A stretch of DNA of 58,278 nucleotides. Origin: Methylotenera oryzisoli (lineage in GTDB: Bacteria; Pseudomonadota; Gammaproteobacteria; Burkholderiales; Methylophilaceae). The first letter of the stretch is position 1. Every line of letters begins with the position of its first letter. The DNA is taken from NCBI GenBank assembly GCA_945878695.1, contig CAMDXI010000006.1, positions 1 through 58,278 on the forward strand, written 5' to 3'. Positions 37,683 to 46,950 of this stretch are shown in pieces. Both the position numbers and the translations under genes were made by a program. The notes beneath the pieces are model-generated. The model searched no databases, was not told where the DNA came from, and saw nothing but the letters and a program-made list of their open reading frames with translations.

Positions 37683-40600
37683 CGGATTAGCTCGCGCCAA
37701 CTGGCGCGTTTGCCAGCAAAGCCTCTGCCAGTCCCGAAGCGGGCATTTGGATCTAGCTGCGGCGTTGCATTGCTGGCTCCGGTAAATGAGATTTTAGGCT
37801 GGCCTGAAATGTAGAAGAGGTTGATGCCTACTGGTATGGAATTACTCTTAGTGCCTAAGAGCACGGTGCCAGTTGAATTAAGCATTACAGCGCCACCATT
37901 TTTAGCGTCGATGTAATTTATCCAACCGTAGCCACCTGGACTGCAGGTGTCGGACGATGGCACCATGGTGGGAACAACGAGGGTGCCGGAAGCCAGTTTT
38001 GAAGCTACAACCTGCCGTTCTCCACTGTCTTTTGGCAGATCTATGTACCAACCTTTCTTAGCATTGTTATCGAATACATTGTCGCTTTTAGTGCCTGTCC
38101 GCGTATCACCTGATGTCGTCATGCTTCGGCTAGCTAAATTATTTCGGCCTATATTGCCCTCACCGTCGTCTTTAATGGCATACAGTGTTTGGCTTGATTT
38201 GTTTGAAAAATCCGCCTGCTCCAAATATTTCCCTGTACCTATAAATACCACGGTTTTCCCGCTGAGTTTCCCCAATTCCGGTTTGGCTGTAATGGCTTGA
38301 GCCACGCCCCCATCATCGCTTAAAGAAGCTAGCAATAATGGGTTGCTAGTGCTGCCATCGCTGTCAATTTTAAAACGCCAAAGATTACCCAATAAATCGC
38401 CGCCGTAAGCGTAATCGGCCTGGTTGTTTTCGCTTGGCCTCGCCACAAAAGCACTGATTTTTGCTAAGCCACTGGGGTTGGCGAGCGTCCCTACTCGCGT
38501 GGAGATTTTACGTAATAGGGCACCTGTATTGGCATCCAATACATACATATAACCCAGGCCTGTATTGTTGTAGCCCGAGCTCAGCAGGACTACCCATTTG
38601 AAACCACTTGTGCTATCACTATCACGCATTTTGGTTATCACCGGGTTACCAAAACTGTAACCCAAATCCGCATCATCATTGCTGTCAAATTCCCATAGGA
38701 GAAGCGGCATATCGTTGGTGACATCTAGTGCATAAAACCCCTTGCCGCCTTGCCCTAATCCGCCGACCAAGATGGTCTTCCAATCATCTGCTGCAAGGCA
38801 TGGGTCGCTGCAAATGTCTGTAACCGTAGTAGGGCCATTCACATAATTTTGATGGTTGTTGGCATAGTTTTTATCGGCTAGTTTCCAAAGATTAGGTATA
38901 ACCATGCTTGGTATATAAGCCCAACGCTCTTTGCCCTCGCCGGGAGTAGTTGTGCTGTCGCTGGCAGTAAATGCATGCAGCATGCCATCGTTTGCGCCTA
39001 CGTATACGCTCTTTTTCCGGCCAGATTGGGCGGTTTTAAAAAGACCGTAGCTGCTTTCTAAATAATTAAAGTTGGGTGCCCCCACGTAAACTGCAGTCGA
39101 ATCGGTGATGTCGCCTAAGGTTTTTTCACGGTAGCGAAATAAACGATTGCTAGCTATATTGCTGCCTCTGTCCTCATAAATAGAATGGCCGCGTACATAG
39201 CCCACTAATTTCTCAGCCATGTTTTCGCGTTGCGATGTATCCAGTGCGTTCCATTGGCTTAAGCGGTTGCCGACCAAATTGTTTATATTGGTATAGTTAA
39301 AATTATCTAAATGACCAGCTTTGGCCGTGTAAATTTTTCGCGTGTCGCTGTTTGGTGCAACCTGAGACTGTAATTTCCCTGTGCAAGCCCCGGTGATCTC
39401 CATGCTTGCGGTGAAGTCAGTTGTGCCAGAGGGGGCGCAGTAAGTTCGCTTTGTATTGTTTATGGTGCGGGTGTAAATTTGATTGGGGGCGGAACAAGCA
39501 CCTAGCGCAACGTCTTCCACACACCAGTTAGCTGTTTTACTGGTGACCCCATCGACTGTGTCTATGCCCCGGGATTCTAAATTCCCAGTCCATTTCTTGG
39601 AAGTGTAGCTGCTCACATAAGCACTGTTGTTGCCGGCCACAGGCTTAAGTGTGCTGATGACGGCAGCGCCTCCTGCGTTACTTAAGGCATAAATTTCAGC
39701 CAATGCAGCAGTCAGGCTTTCTTGTAATTGCTGTGGATCTTGTGCACTAAAGTAAGTGCCATTGCCGTTTACTGCAGCATGCCACAAATCGTCCACCCGT
39801 TCTGGGCAGTAATCACTTTGACAGCCGGTCGGCCAACCTGTCGTGCCATCTTGGGTCAAGGCGTAAAAATCGCCTGAGGTAGCAGTTTTATAGTCATCGC
39901 TGAAGAGTAAGGTGCCGTTAATTCCTAAGCCTACGGTAAAGGTGGTCATATTTTGTATGAGCTGATTAGCCGTCGAACCACAGACGCCACCATTTTCTTC
40001 TGTGCAGCCCGTGCGTATATCGGTTTCGGCGTAATAAAAGGCTACATCCGCTAAGGATTCTGCGAATACTGTCACTTCCTTTTTCGGCAGAGGGACATTG
40101 ACGCCATTGTCTTGATTGCCTATAAGTTCGCCGTCTAAGCGTAAGGCACTAAAGCTACCAAATTCAACGTGATCACCATTGCGCTGGGCCATAGTAAAGT
40201 CAGACTCTTTATTCCACGAGCCATCGGTTGATAAAATAGAAAAATTAGCTTGGCAGGCATATTGAACCGGATCCACTGTTTGGGTGTCGTGTTTGTTAGC
40301 AAAGTAACGACCTGCATGAGATAGGGCAGCACGCAGCGGGGTGAAGTGAAAAGTATCCGTATAAAGCTCACCTTGCCAAGATTGATTGAGTGCCGGATGT
40401 GCATTAAACAACCGACTATAAAAAGCGCCCTTTTGGGTTGCATTGAATGTTCTGATATTTAAGAATTTATTAGGCTCTGCAATAGGGTTGCTATGACTGT
40501 TTTCGTCAAGAGAATTATTATTAATGACGTTGTAGCCGACTCGGTATTTATCATCAATATTGGCAAATGCCAGACTGGTGGATGTTTTCATGGTTTGTAA

Positions 40601-41404
40601 ACGAGTGCGGTAATATGTCCACCAATTGGCAAAATTAGTCATTTCTTCTGTATAAGTGCAGCTTGTTGCGCCACTGCAGTCCGAACGTTGAGCTGCCTTT
40701 GAGTAGGTATTTGTCGATGGAATTATATTTACCACGTCCAATCTACCGGGTACGGATCCAGTCCTGCCTGGATAGCGGGTATAGGCGGTCATAAAGGGAT
40801 GTTTAACCGTGGCACGACAACGGCCTGCCGCTGGTGCAGTGGCTCTTGTGGCGTCGTCTTCAAACTGACAAAAACGTACGTAGGCAGGGTAGGGATGCGT
40901 AGGGCTTGGGTTGGCCTGGACTGCACAGTTTGTTAAAAGCGCAGTTGTGCAGTATTCACCAGGAATCATATTCGTGTATGTAGCGACGCCAGTTCGAGTT
41001 AAATTGCTTGAGCCTTCAATGACACCGTATGCGTCGTTAGCTACGCTAGTCCAACTGCTTACGTTTGGTTTGGAAGACTTATCCGCATTTTTTGGAGGCC
41101 AATAGCGAAATTTTGGGTTGTAATACAAGGTGTTGAAATCACTGCTTCTGAATACTTGGTCATCGTCCGTGCAAATATGGTTATTGGTACCACAAATGGC
41201 CGCCTTGCCAGCCCACTCAGGCATGTAGTTATAGAGCATGCTTGCGGAGTCATCCAAGATAAACAGGATGTTTGGTTTGGCAACGATGCTGCTTGTGCTG
41301 GCTAAAGGGGCGGTGGCTAAATCAAGGGCTTGTGCGCCGATCGGCATGATTGTTAGCATGGCCAAGAAATGCATCAAAATGCTAAACGTGCGGTAGTTTT
41401 TCAT
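37679..41404 (-). CDS. pilY1: type IV pilus biogenesis/tip adhesin PilY1
   Basis: 1241 aa, exported (signal peptide about 1-26, ending GAQA). The N-terminal von Willebrand A-like part starts NILFILDDSASM, a D-x-S-x-S metal site (51-55). It is followed by a Cys-containing variable region. The C-terminal PilC-type beta-propeller (about 740-1180) has KSVYVGANDGMLHAFTAS, ILVGGLGQGGKGFYALDV, DLGYSFGNPVI and YAYGGDLLGNLWRF. It is last of the minor-pilin operon. PilY1 sits at the pilus tip, primes assembly and can act in adhesion or surface sensing. Confidence 0.94.
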   Translation of the reverse strand: MKNYRTFSILMHFLAMLTIMPIGAQALDLATAPLASTSSIVAKPNILFILDDSASMLYNYMPEWAGKAAICGTNNHICTDDDQVFRSSDFNTLYYNPKFRYWPPKNADKSSKPNVSSWTSVANDAYGVIEGSSNLTRTGVATYTNMIPGEYCTTALLTNCAVQANPSPTHPYPAYVRFCQFEDDATRATAPAAGRCRATVKHPFMTAYTRYPGRTGSVPGRLDVVNIIPSTNTYSKAAQRSDCSGATSCTYTEEMTNFANWWTYYRTRLQTMKTSTSLAFANIDDKYRVGYNVINNNSLDENSHSNPIAEPNKFLNIRTFNATQKGAFYSRLFNAHPALNQSWQGELYTDTFHFTPLRAALSHAGRYFANKHDTQTVDPVQYACQANFSILSTDGSWNKESDFTMAQRNGDHVEFGSFSALRLDGELIGNQDNGVNVPLPKKEVTVFAESLADVAFYYAETDIRTGCTEENGGVCGSTANQLIQNMTTFTVGLGINGTLLFSDDYKTATSGDFYALTQDGTTGWPTGCQSDYCPERVDDLWHAAVNGNGTYFSAQDPQQLQESLTAALAEIYALSNAGGAAVISTLKPVAGNNSAYVSSYTSKKWTGNLESRGIDTVDGVTSKTANWCVEDVALGACSAPNQIYTRTINNTKRTYCAPSGTTDFTASMEITGACTGKLQSQVAPNSDTRKIYTAKAGHLDNFNYTNINNLVGNRLSQWNALDTSQRENMAEKLVGYVRGHSIYEDRGSNIASNRLFRYREKTLGDITDSTAVYVGAPNFNYLESSYGLFKTAQSGRKKSVYVGANDGMLHAFTASDSTTTPGEGKERWAYIPSMVIPNLWKLADKNYANNHQNYVNGPTTVTDICSDPCLAADDWKTILVGGLGQGGKGFYALDVTNDMPLLLWEFDSNDDADLGYSFGNPVITKMRDSDSTSGFKWVVLLSSGYNNTGLGYMYVLDANTGALLRKISTRVGTLANPSGLAKISAFVARPSENNQADYAYGGDLLGNLWRFKIDSDGSTSNPLLLASLSDDGGVAQAITAKPELGKLSGKTVVFIGTGKYLEQADFSNKSSQTLYAIKDDGEGNIGRNNLASRSMTTSGDTRTGTKSDNVFDNNAKKGWYIDLPKDSGERQVVASKLASGTLVVPTMVPSSDTCSPGGYGWINYIDAKNGGAVMLNSTGTVLLGTKSNSIPVGINLFYISGQPKISFTGASNATPQLDPNARFGTGRGFAGKRASWRELIR

Positions 41405-41412
41405 TGCGCATC

Positions 41413-42003
41413 CTAATAAACAAAGGCCTGGCTGTAGCTGACGGTATTTTTTGGTCCCGTTACCTTGGTCGTGATGCGGTATAACAGCGCACCAGTAGGT
41501 TCACCTAAACAGGGGTTGGATAAATCGCAATGGCTTTTGGAGTTTTCGTCTTCACCGGCTGGGCCATATAAACAATGCGACGTGTCGGCGGCACCGGTGT
41601 TTTTACACATGCGTTCTATAACGTAACGAATTGTGTTGCCGCTGCTGTCCACACCGGCAGTAATATTGGCACCGGTGGCTGGTTTTGCATTGCTGCTATC
41701 GGCTAAAGCCTTTGCGTCCTCTGAGAAGCTAGCGTAATAACCACTGCTGCTTATGTTGCTGTCTAAATTACGATCTACGCCTAACCAGCTTAGTGCCGTT
41801 TCCACACCGCTGTCAGCAGAAATTAAAGCGCTTTGTTTGAAGCTTAAATTGCCGGCTATCATGGTGTTCGTGTCCACCGAACGGATCAATGCCACCGCCG
41901 CTAAAGACATCACAATCAAGGCAATCAAGGCGATAAACAGCACCACTCCGACTTGCTTAGCAGCGCGGGATTTGGAGTTTAAAGTTGAGGTGTAATGGGT
42001 CAT
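41413..42003 (-). CDS. pilX: type IV pilus minor pilin PilX
   Basis: 196 aa. The N-terminal PilX_N motif is KQVGVVLFIALIALIVMSLA, then VALIRSVDTNTMIAGNLSFKQ and SADSGVETALSWL. Prepilin cleavage is expected after Gly in KQVG. No Glu is present at mature position 5, as in GspK-like tip pilins. Cysteines later in the domain suggest disulfides. It lies 8 nt before pilY1. Confidence 0.92.
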   Translation of the reverse strand: MTHYTSTLNSKSRAAKQVGVVLFIALIALIVMSLAAVALIRSVDTNTMIAGNLSFKQSALISADSGVETALSWLGVDRNLDSNISSSGYYASFSEDAKALADSSNAKPATGANITAGVDSSGNTIRYVIERMCKNTGAADTSHCLYGPAGEDENSKSHCDLSNPCLGEPTGALLYRITTKVTGPKNTVSYSQAFVY

Positions 42004-42009
42004 GTTGCT

Positions 42010-43059
42010 CTAACTGGCAAGCGCCTCTTTGGCCCACACTATGTTGCGTAGCGGGATGATGGTGGTGAACACGCGATAACGGTACTGTTGCCAGTCGCTT
42101 CGATTGGAAAGGTCGATAGTCGGGGCTGGGCTTTTGCTAGTGCCGGTCCAGGCACATAAGCCCGGGTGTGCCGTGCTGCAAGGGTAGCTGACGGTTTCCT
42201 TTTCCAGTAAGCCGTTGCGTGCCACAATCGCCACCCTGATGGCTTTAATGAGTTTACGGTTATCGTTACTGGGGTTGCTCCATGCTGTACCGGTCGCGTT
42301 TACCCATTGATCTACTGTGTTTTCTTCGGCTTTCAGCGATATGCCGTATTGGGCTTGCAAATTCACTATTTCGTCCACATTGGGCGAATGAATGCCATTT
42401 TCACTGCGTGATAATTGATAGGCGCTATTGATGCTGTAGTTCACGGCTTTCCATGCACCTAAGCATGACAAGCTGGCATCCGGGTTGATGGAGGCGGCGC
42501 TTGGTTTGTTGAGGGCGATGCCGGTTGTGCCGGTTAAGCTGGCGACGCCGTTCTGCATGAATAGGCAGTCAACGCCTTTGCTGATGATGACGCTGTCTCC
42601 TTCATTGCAAGCGGCATTATTAAGCACCAATACCTCGTTGCCGGAGTTAACCGAGCCGATGATGGCGGGTGAGCCACCGGCATCAGACGTACCATAACGC
42701 ACGGTCAGGATATCGCTTGCCCCAGCTGCGGTGCCGCCATCGGTGATGCTGACCGGCGAAATGTTGGTGCCGGATGGGATAAATGCGGTGCATTGCAGTG
42801 GCGAGTTACTGCTAGAAAAGATGGGTAAAGCGAAACCTGCCAATTGCACGTCGCGTTGCAGGTTATACAAAGCAATGCTGCCATTGGTTTGGGCATCGGC
42901 AGAGCCGGAGCTGCTGCGTTTTTGCCCTTCAAACACGGCAAACACTTGCATGATGACCAAGCTCACTAACAAGCTCAATACCAGCCCCACCATAACCTCA
43001 ATCAAGCTAAAGCCAGCTTGCTGATGGCTGAGCCGGCGTGTTTTTATGGGTCTATTCAT
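42010..43059 (-). CDS. pilW: type IV pilus minor pilin PilW
   Basis: 349 aa from the ATG at 43059; an upstream in-frame start at 43098 would overlap pilV deeply and is not needed. The prepilin motif is QQAG|FSLIEVMVGLVLSLL with Glu5. The N-terminal helix continues into SIALYNLQRDVQLAGF, typical of PilW, then a large beta-rich C-terminal domain with several Cys. It overlaps the pilV stop by 8 nt. Confidence 0.92.
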   Translation of the reverse strand: MNRPIKTRRLSHQQAGFSLIEVMVGLVLSLLVSLVIMQVFAVFEGQKRSSSGSADAQTNGSIALYNLQRDVQLAGFALPIFSSSNSPLQCTAFIPSGTNISPVSITDGGTAAGASDILTVRYGTSDAGGSPAIIGSVNSGNEVLVLNNAACNEGDSVIISKGVDCLFMQNGVASLTGTTGIALNKPSAASINPDASLSCLGAWKAVNYSINSAYQLSRSENGIHSPNVDEIVNLQAQYGISLKAEENTVDQWVNATGTAWSNPSNDNRKLIKAIRVAIVARNGLLEKETVSYPCSTAHPGLCAWTGTSKSPAPTIDLSNRSDWQQYRYRVFTTIIPLRNIVWAKEALAS

Positions 43060-43441
43060 CTTTAATAGCGCCCTTGATGCGCGCGTTGGACGTGACATTG
43101 TGGACTGCTGTGTCGCCAGGCGCTTGCCAAGTGATGGTAATGATTACTTCGCCTGAGGCGGCAGTGTGGCTCAAGGTGTATTGGCCATTGGGTAGCTCGG
43201 CCAAGGCCACCGGTTCGGTGATGGCCACTATGTGATAGGGGTCGGCCCACAGTTCGCCCAGTTTTTGTTGTGCGAGGTGGCTGGCTAGACTGCGGTATTT
43301 TGCATCGGAAGTGTTGCTGACCATGGCGGCTTGCAAACCGACTAAAGCCAGTATGCCCATGGAAAAAATCAACATGGCAATTAAGGACTCCAAGAGAATG
43401 GCACCTTGTTGTGTTTTTTTGTTAAGCTTAAGGTAGGTCAT
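43052..43441 (-). CDS. pilV: type IV pilus minor pilin PilV
   Basis: 129 aa from the ATG at 43441 (MTYLKLNKK). The prepilin motif is QQG|AILLESLIAMLIF: Glu5 is present but position 1 is Ala instead of Phe or Met, as seen in some PilV. The central VGLQAAMVSNTSDAKYRSLASHLAQQ is typical PilV. The stretch GEVIITITWQAPG near the C-terminus is the usual beta strand. It starts 5 nt after the fimT end. Confidence 0.9.
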   Translation of the reverse strand: MTYLKLNKKTQQGAILLESLIAMLIFSMGILALVGLQAAMVSNTSDAKYRSLASHLAQQKLGELWADPYHIVAITEPVALAELPNGQYTLSHTAASGEVIITITWQAPGDTAVHNVTSNARIKGAIKDE

Positions 43442-43445
43442 GGCG

Positions 43446-43989
43446 TCAGCACCTTCTTGGGTCGGTGGCGGCAAGAGTGGTTTTAGGGTCGCAAAGACGG
43501 GTGTTACCACCCACACCTAGGGTGACTCTTAGCGGTCTGTCGGCGCCGCTAAAGCTGAGGTCCACTTGATTAAATGGGGCGGGCGTGGCCGTGTTGTCGA
43601 GCAGGCCTAAATTGGAAAAGGTGGCTTTAGCTGGAAAGGCAGTGCCATCAGGGCTTAGTGTAATAATCGCACCGCCGGTAGCGCCTTCGCTGGCGAGGCG
43701 ACTGAGTATGGTGTCGGGGCAGTTGCTAGTTATGGTCACGCAGCCTATGGACCAGTTGGAGTTGGCGCTAAGTGAAAATCGAATCGAGGCATTGCGTTTG
43801 ACGGCCTCGGCTCTAGCCGTTTGCAGCCCATTTTGGATGGACTCCGCGGCCGTGCGTACCCGTATTTTTTATCCACGTGGCGTAGCCTGGCATGGCGATG
43901 GCGCTCACCAAACCAACAATGGCGATGGCGATAATGAGCTCTATCAGGCTAAAACCTAAGGCCGGTTTTTTTGGCGCCAGGGTTAGCAC
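43446..43989 (-). pseudogene. fimT: GspH/FimT family minor pilin with frameshift
   Basis: The N-terminal part, from GTG 43989 overlapping the pilE stop, encodes ALG|FSLIELIIAIAIVGLVSA and continues to YATWIKN. Near a run of six T on the plus strand (43865-43870; A6 in the mRNA) the frame breaks. The correct continuation (VRTAAESIQNGLQTARAEAV, then FSLSANSNWSIGCV) is in the +1 frame and runs to a stop at 43446, with the GspH C-terminal domain ending LCDPKTTL. Unshifted reading stops soon after, near 43813. This is either a homopolymer sequencing error, a real disruption, or slippage. The rest is intact over its full length, with no sign of decay. Confidence 0.85.
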
Positions 43990-44444
43990 GTGCCGCCTTT
44001 TTTGGTGAGCCAGCAAGTGCTACCGACGGTGCCATCAAATGTAGAGGTTTTGGCGTTGTTTTGATTAAGCGTGAATTCAAAATCAGCCATGCCTTGAGCG
44101 GTGATGCCGGTGGCTTTTAGTGTGTAAGCAGTGGCGGTTGGGGTGACGCTGCAACTGTAAGTAAAATACTGGGCGCCCTCGGTGGCGGACAGGGTGCAAG
44201 TACCTCCAATATAAGTCCGCTTATCTTGGAAATATTGCTCCATTTTCACCCGCAAAGTAGCAAGGTTGCTGGTGGCTTCAGCCGCTTTGCCGCGCTTGAT
44301 GTAAGCGCTGTAATTGGGAATGGCGATAGCCGCCAGGATGCCTATAACGGCCACCACTATCATCAATTCGATCAGGGTGAAGCCTGTTTGTTGGTGGCAG
44401 AGTTTGCGCTTTATGGGTGCGGTTTTGCTTGTTAAAAAAGGCAT
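43983..44444 (-). CDS. pilE: type IV pilin-like protein PilE
   Basis: 153 aa. The prepilin motif is QQTG|FTLIELMIVVAVIGILAAIA with Glu5, then PNYSAYIKRGKAAEATSNLA. A Cys pair in the C-terminal domain (STCWLTKKGGTC) forms the D-loop disulfide, with another pair at GGTC and YSC. Two ATGs are in frame; GGAGA at the right distance selects 44444 over 44450. First gene of the operon pilE-fimT-pilV-pilW-pilX-pilY1. It could be the minor pilin PilE rather than the major subunit, given its neighbours. Confidence 0.9.
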   Translation of the reverse strand: MPFLTSKTAPIKRKLCHQQTGFTLIELMIVVAVIGILAAIAIPNYSAYIKRGKAAEATSNLATLRVKMEQYFQDKRTYIGGTCTLSATEGAQYFTYSCSVTPTATAYTLKATGITAQGMADFEFTLNQNNAKTSTFDGTVGSTCWLTKKGGTC

Positions 44445-44573
44445 GCACATTCTCCAATGGATTTAACGATATCTTGCATAGGGCTTAAGCTAAAGTCTAG
44501 CGAGAAACGACGACCGGTCTAATTTAGCCGATAAGCGGTGTGCGTGGCCGGCATTTCTCTGGCTAGGCCTTTA

Positions 44574-44582
44574 TGTTAAACT
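44574..44582 (+). promoter_or_regulatory. extended -10 promoter for lptM-lysA
   Basis: TGTTAAACT (TG-n-TAAACT), ending 36 nt before the lptM ATG. It resembles the TGATAAAAT elements elsewhere. The pilE promoter on the opposite strand is not clear in 44445-44618; no sigma-54 -24/-12 pair is seen there. Confidence 0.4.
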
Positions 44583-44618
44583 AGTCCACGTGGGATTTTT
44601 AAAGATAAAGGCGGGGTA

Positions 44619-44747
44619 ATGCAAAAAATCAGGGTAACGCTTTTGCTCGCCATGCTGGTTTTTTCTAGTTTATCTGGCTGCGGCACCAAAGGCCCTTTGT
44701 ACATTCCCGAGCGGCAATACCCTCAGCCTAGCGCCACTAACCCATAA
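44619..44747 (+). CDS. lptM: LPS translocon maturation chaperone LptM (YifL-type small lipoprotein)
   Basis: A 42-aa lipoprotein. A signal peptide of about 20 residues ends in the lipobox LSGC (Cys21), followed by the family signature GTKGPLYIPE, then a short Pro/Ser tail. The family member YifL/LptM in E. coli mimics LPS and promotes correct disulfide formation in LptD. GCGGGGTA precedes the ATG. It lies 35 nt upstream of lysA on the same strand, the conserved lptM-lysA(-dapF) context. Confidence 0.9.
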   Translation: MQKIRVTLLLAMLVFSSLSGCGTKGPLYIPERQYPQPSATNP

Positions 44748-44782
44748 GCCACCGTTTACTATAACTTTCATAAGCGCCCAAC

Positions 44783-46036
44783 GTGAATTCATTTACTTTT
44801 AAAAACAATCACTTGCACGTAGAAAAACGCGCTCTAGCCGATATTGCTCGCGAGTTTTCCACCCCTTGTTACGTCTATTCTAAAGACGCACTTACGCAGG
44901 CGTTTAACAACTTCAGTGCGGGCTTTGCCGATTGCCGGCATTTGGTTTGCTTTGCCGTAAAAGCCAACCCCAACTTAGCCATATTAAATTTGTTTGCGAG
45001 ATTGGGCGCTGGCTTTGATATCGTATCCGGTGGTGAGTTGGCGCGTGTGCTAGCAGCCGGTGGCGACCCGAAGAAAGTGGTGTTTTCTGGCGTGGGTAAA
45101 ACCGAAGCCGAAATGCAGGCCGCCTTAAATGCCGGCATCTTTTGTTTTAACGTGGAATCGGCCAGTGAATTGAAGCGGCTCAATCAAGTGGCGCTTAGTA
45201 TGGGCAAGGTGGCGCCGGTCTCGTTACGGGTTAACCCCAATGTGGATGCCAAAACCCACCCTTATATTTCCACTGGTTTAAAAAACAATAAATTTGGCGT
45301 GGCTTACGAAGAGGCTTTGGTCATTTATGAGCAAGCAGCCAGCATGCCTGGCATTGCCATCCACGGCGTCGATTGCCACATCGGCTCGCAAATTACCGAA
45401 CTGTCACCTTTCCTGGACGCCTTTGATCGCGTCTTGGCCTTGGTGGATGCCTTGGCGGCAAGAGGGATTGCCGTGCAACACATCGATGCCGGTGGCGGCA
45501 TAGGCATTGCTTATCAAGGCGAAACCCCTCCGGAATTCAGTGTGTATGCGGCGGCCATGCGCGCTAAAATCGCCGGTCGTGATATTAAATTGGTGTTTGA
45601 GCCAGGTCGGGCTTTAGTCGGCAACGCCGGCGTGCTATTGACTAAAGTAGAGTATTTAAAACACACCGAAGCGAAAAATTTTGCCATAGTCGATGCTGCC
45701 ATGAACGATTTAATGCGGCCGGCTTTGTACGATGCCTACCATGATATTCAAGCCGTATCGCCACGTGAGGGTGTAGCGAGCATCTATGAAATAGTTGGTC
45801 CAGTATGCGAAACCGGTGATTTTTTAGGTCACGATAGACGCTTAAATCTGCAAGAGGGGGACGTGTTGGCGATTATGTCGGCCGGCGCCTACGGCATGAG
45901 CATGGCCAGTAACTACAACACCAGAGCCCGTGCCGCTGAGGTGATGGTGGATGGCGATGCCTGCCATTTAATTCGCCAGCGCGAGCAAATTAGCGATCTG
46001 TTCGCCCTAGAGAAAATTTTGCCTACAGGGGCCTAA
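44783..46036 (+). CDS. lysA: diaminopimelate decarboxylase
   Basis: 417 aa, PLP-dependent fold III, last step of lysine synthesis. PLP Lys60 is in CFAVKANPN. GVDCHIGSQI, GGGIGIAY and EPGRALVGNAG bind phosphate and substrate, and VGPVCETGDFLG carries the active-site Cys from the second subunit. It starts at GTG 44783. The stop codon overlaps the convergent purU stop. Confidence 0.96.
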   Translation: MNSFTFKNNHLHVEKRALADIAREFSTPCYVYSKDALTQAFNNFSAGFADCRHLVCFAVKANPNLAILNLFARLGAGFDIVSGGELARVLAAGGDPKKVVFSGVGKTEAEMQAALNAGIFCFNVESASELKRLNQVALSMGKVAPVSLRVNPNVDAKTHPYISTGLKNNKFGVAYEEALVIYEQAASMPGIAIHGVDCHIGSQITELSPFLDAFDRVLALVDALAARGIAVQHIDAGGGIGIAYQGETPPEFSVYAAAMRAKIAGRDIKLVFEPGRALVGNAGVLLTKVEYLKHTEAKNFAIVDAAMNDLMRPALYDAYHDIQAVSPREGVASIYEIVGPVCETGDFLGHDRRLNLQEGDVLAIMSAGAYGMSMASNYNTRARAAEVMVDGDACHLIRQREQISDLFALEKILPTGA

Positions 46037-46902
46037 TCAAAAATAACGGTTTTGTTGGCGTACAGCAAAATGCGATTTTCGATGTGCCAACGCACGGCTT
46101 TAGATAACACCACGCGCTCCAAATCCCGGCCTTTTTGGATCAAGTCTTCCACTTGATCGCGGTGTGAGATGCGGTCTATGTCTTGCTCAATAATCGGTCC
46201 TTCATCCAGCACTTCGGTCACGTAATGCGCGGTCGCGCCTATCAATTTAACGCCACGTTCAAATGCCCTATGGTAGGGCTTGGCGCCTATAAAAGCCGGC
46301 AAGAAAGAGTGGTGAATATTGATGATTTGTTTAGGGTAACGCGCGACGAAATCCGCCGATAGAATTTGCATGTAACGCGCCAACACGATGAGGTCAATTT
46401 GGTATTGATCAAACAAGGCAAATTGCGCGGCCTCAGCCGCGGCTTTGTTGTCTTTAGTGACCGCAATGTAATGAAAGTCGACGCCGTAAAATTTAGCCAA
46501 GGCTTCGGTATCGCGGTGGTTGCTGATAATCAGCGGTATGTCGCAAGCCAGTTCGCCGTTTTTGTGCCTGTGCAATAAATCGGCCAAGCAATGGTCGTAT
46601 TGCGACACCATGATGGCCACGCGCAAGGGTTTTTGCGACAGATTCAACTGCCACTGCATGTTAAAGCGCTGAGCAATCGCCGCAAAATGCGCTTCAAAGT
46701 CATCGGTCGCCAAGCTAAAACCCGCCAAATCCCATTCCACACGCATTAAAAATAAGTTGTTTTCTGCGTCTTGGTGTTGGTCCGCATGCAAAATGTTGGC
46801 ATTGTGTTGATACAAAAACTCGGCGATAGCAGCAACGATGCCTTTGCTATCTGGGCAGGTAATCAACAAGGTGGCGGTATTTTTACTGAGGCTGGGGTTC
46901 AT
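46033..46902 (-). CDS. purU: formyltetrahydrofolate deformylase PurU
   Basis: 289 aa, hydrolyses 10-formyl-H4F to formate and H4F. An N-terminal ACT domain (about 10-80; LLITCPDSKGIVAAIAEFL) is followed by the formyltransferase fold with NIHHSFLPAFIGAKPYH (catalytic Asn/His) and GATAHYVTEVLDEGPIIEQD (catalytic Asp). The ATG at 46902 is used; a TTG at 46926 would add eight residues, and neither has a strong ribosome-binding site. In methylotrophs this enzyme can feed formate oxidation. Confidence 0.95.
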   Translation of the reverse strand: MNPSLSKNTATLLITCPDSKGIVAAIAEFLYQHNANILHADQHQDAENNLFLMRVEWDLAGFSLATDDFEAHFAAIAQRFNMQWQLNLSQKPLRVAIMVSQYDHCLADLLHRHKNGELACDIPLIISNHRDTEALAKFYGVDFHYIAVTKDNKAAAEAAQFALFDQYQIDLIVLARYMQILSADFVARYPKQIINIHHSFLPAFIGAKPYHRAFERGVKLIGATAHYVTEVLDEGPIIEQDIDRISHRDQVEDLIQKGRDLERVVLSKAVRWHIENRILLYANKTVIFD

Positions 46903-46950
46903 TTTTTTATGCGGACTCGAGTTCAAATTGAGGTTAAGCGTGAGCAGTTG

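Noticed and set aside
43860-43875. Programmed ribosomal frameshift in fimT
   Set aside because: Joining the frames needs a +1 (or -2) shift. No classic +1 signal such as a slow codon with an internal Shine-Dalgarno, and no -1 slippery heptamer in the right frame, is seen. Error or mutation is simpler.
37679-44444. Horizontal transfer of the minor-pilin operon
   Set aside because: The region reads as more AT-rich and variable than its neighbours by eye, but no flanking repeat, integrase or tRNA was found and such drift is common for pilY1 and minor pilins.
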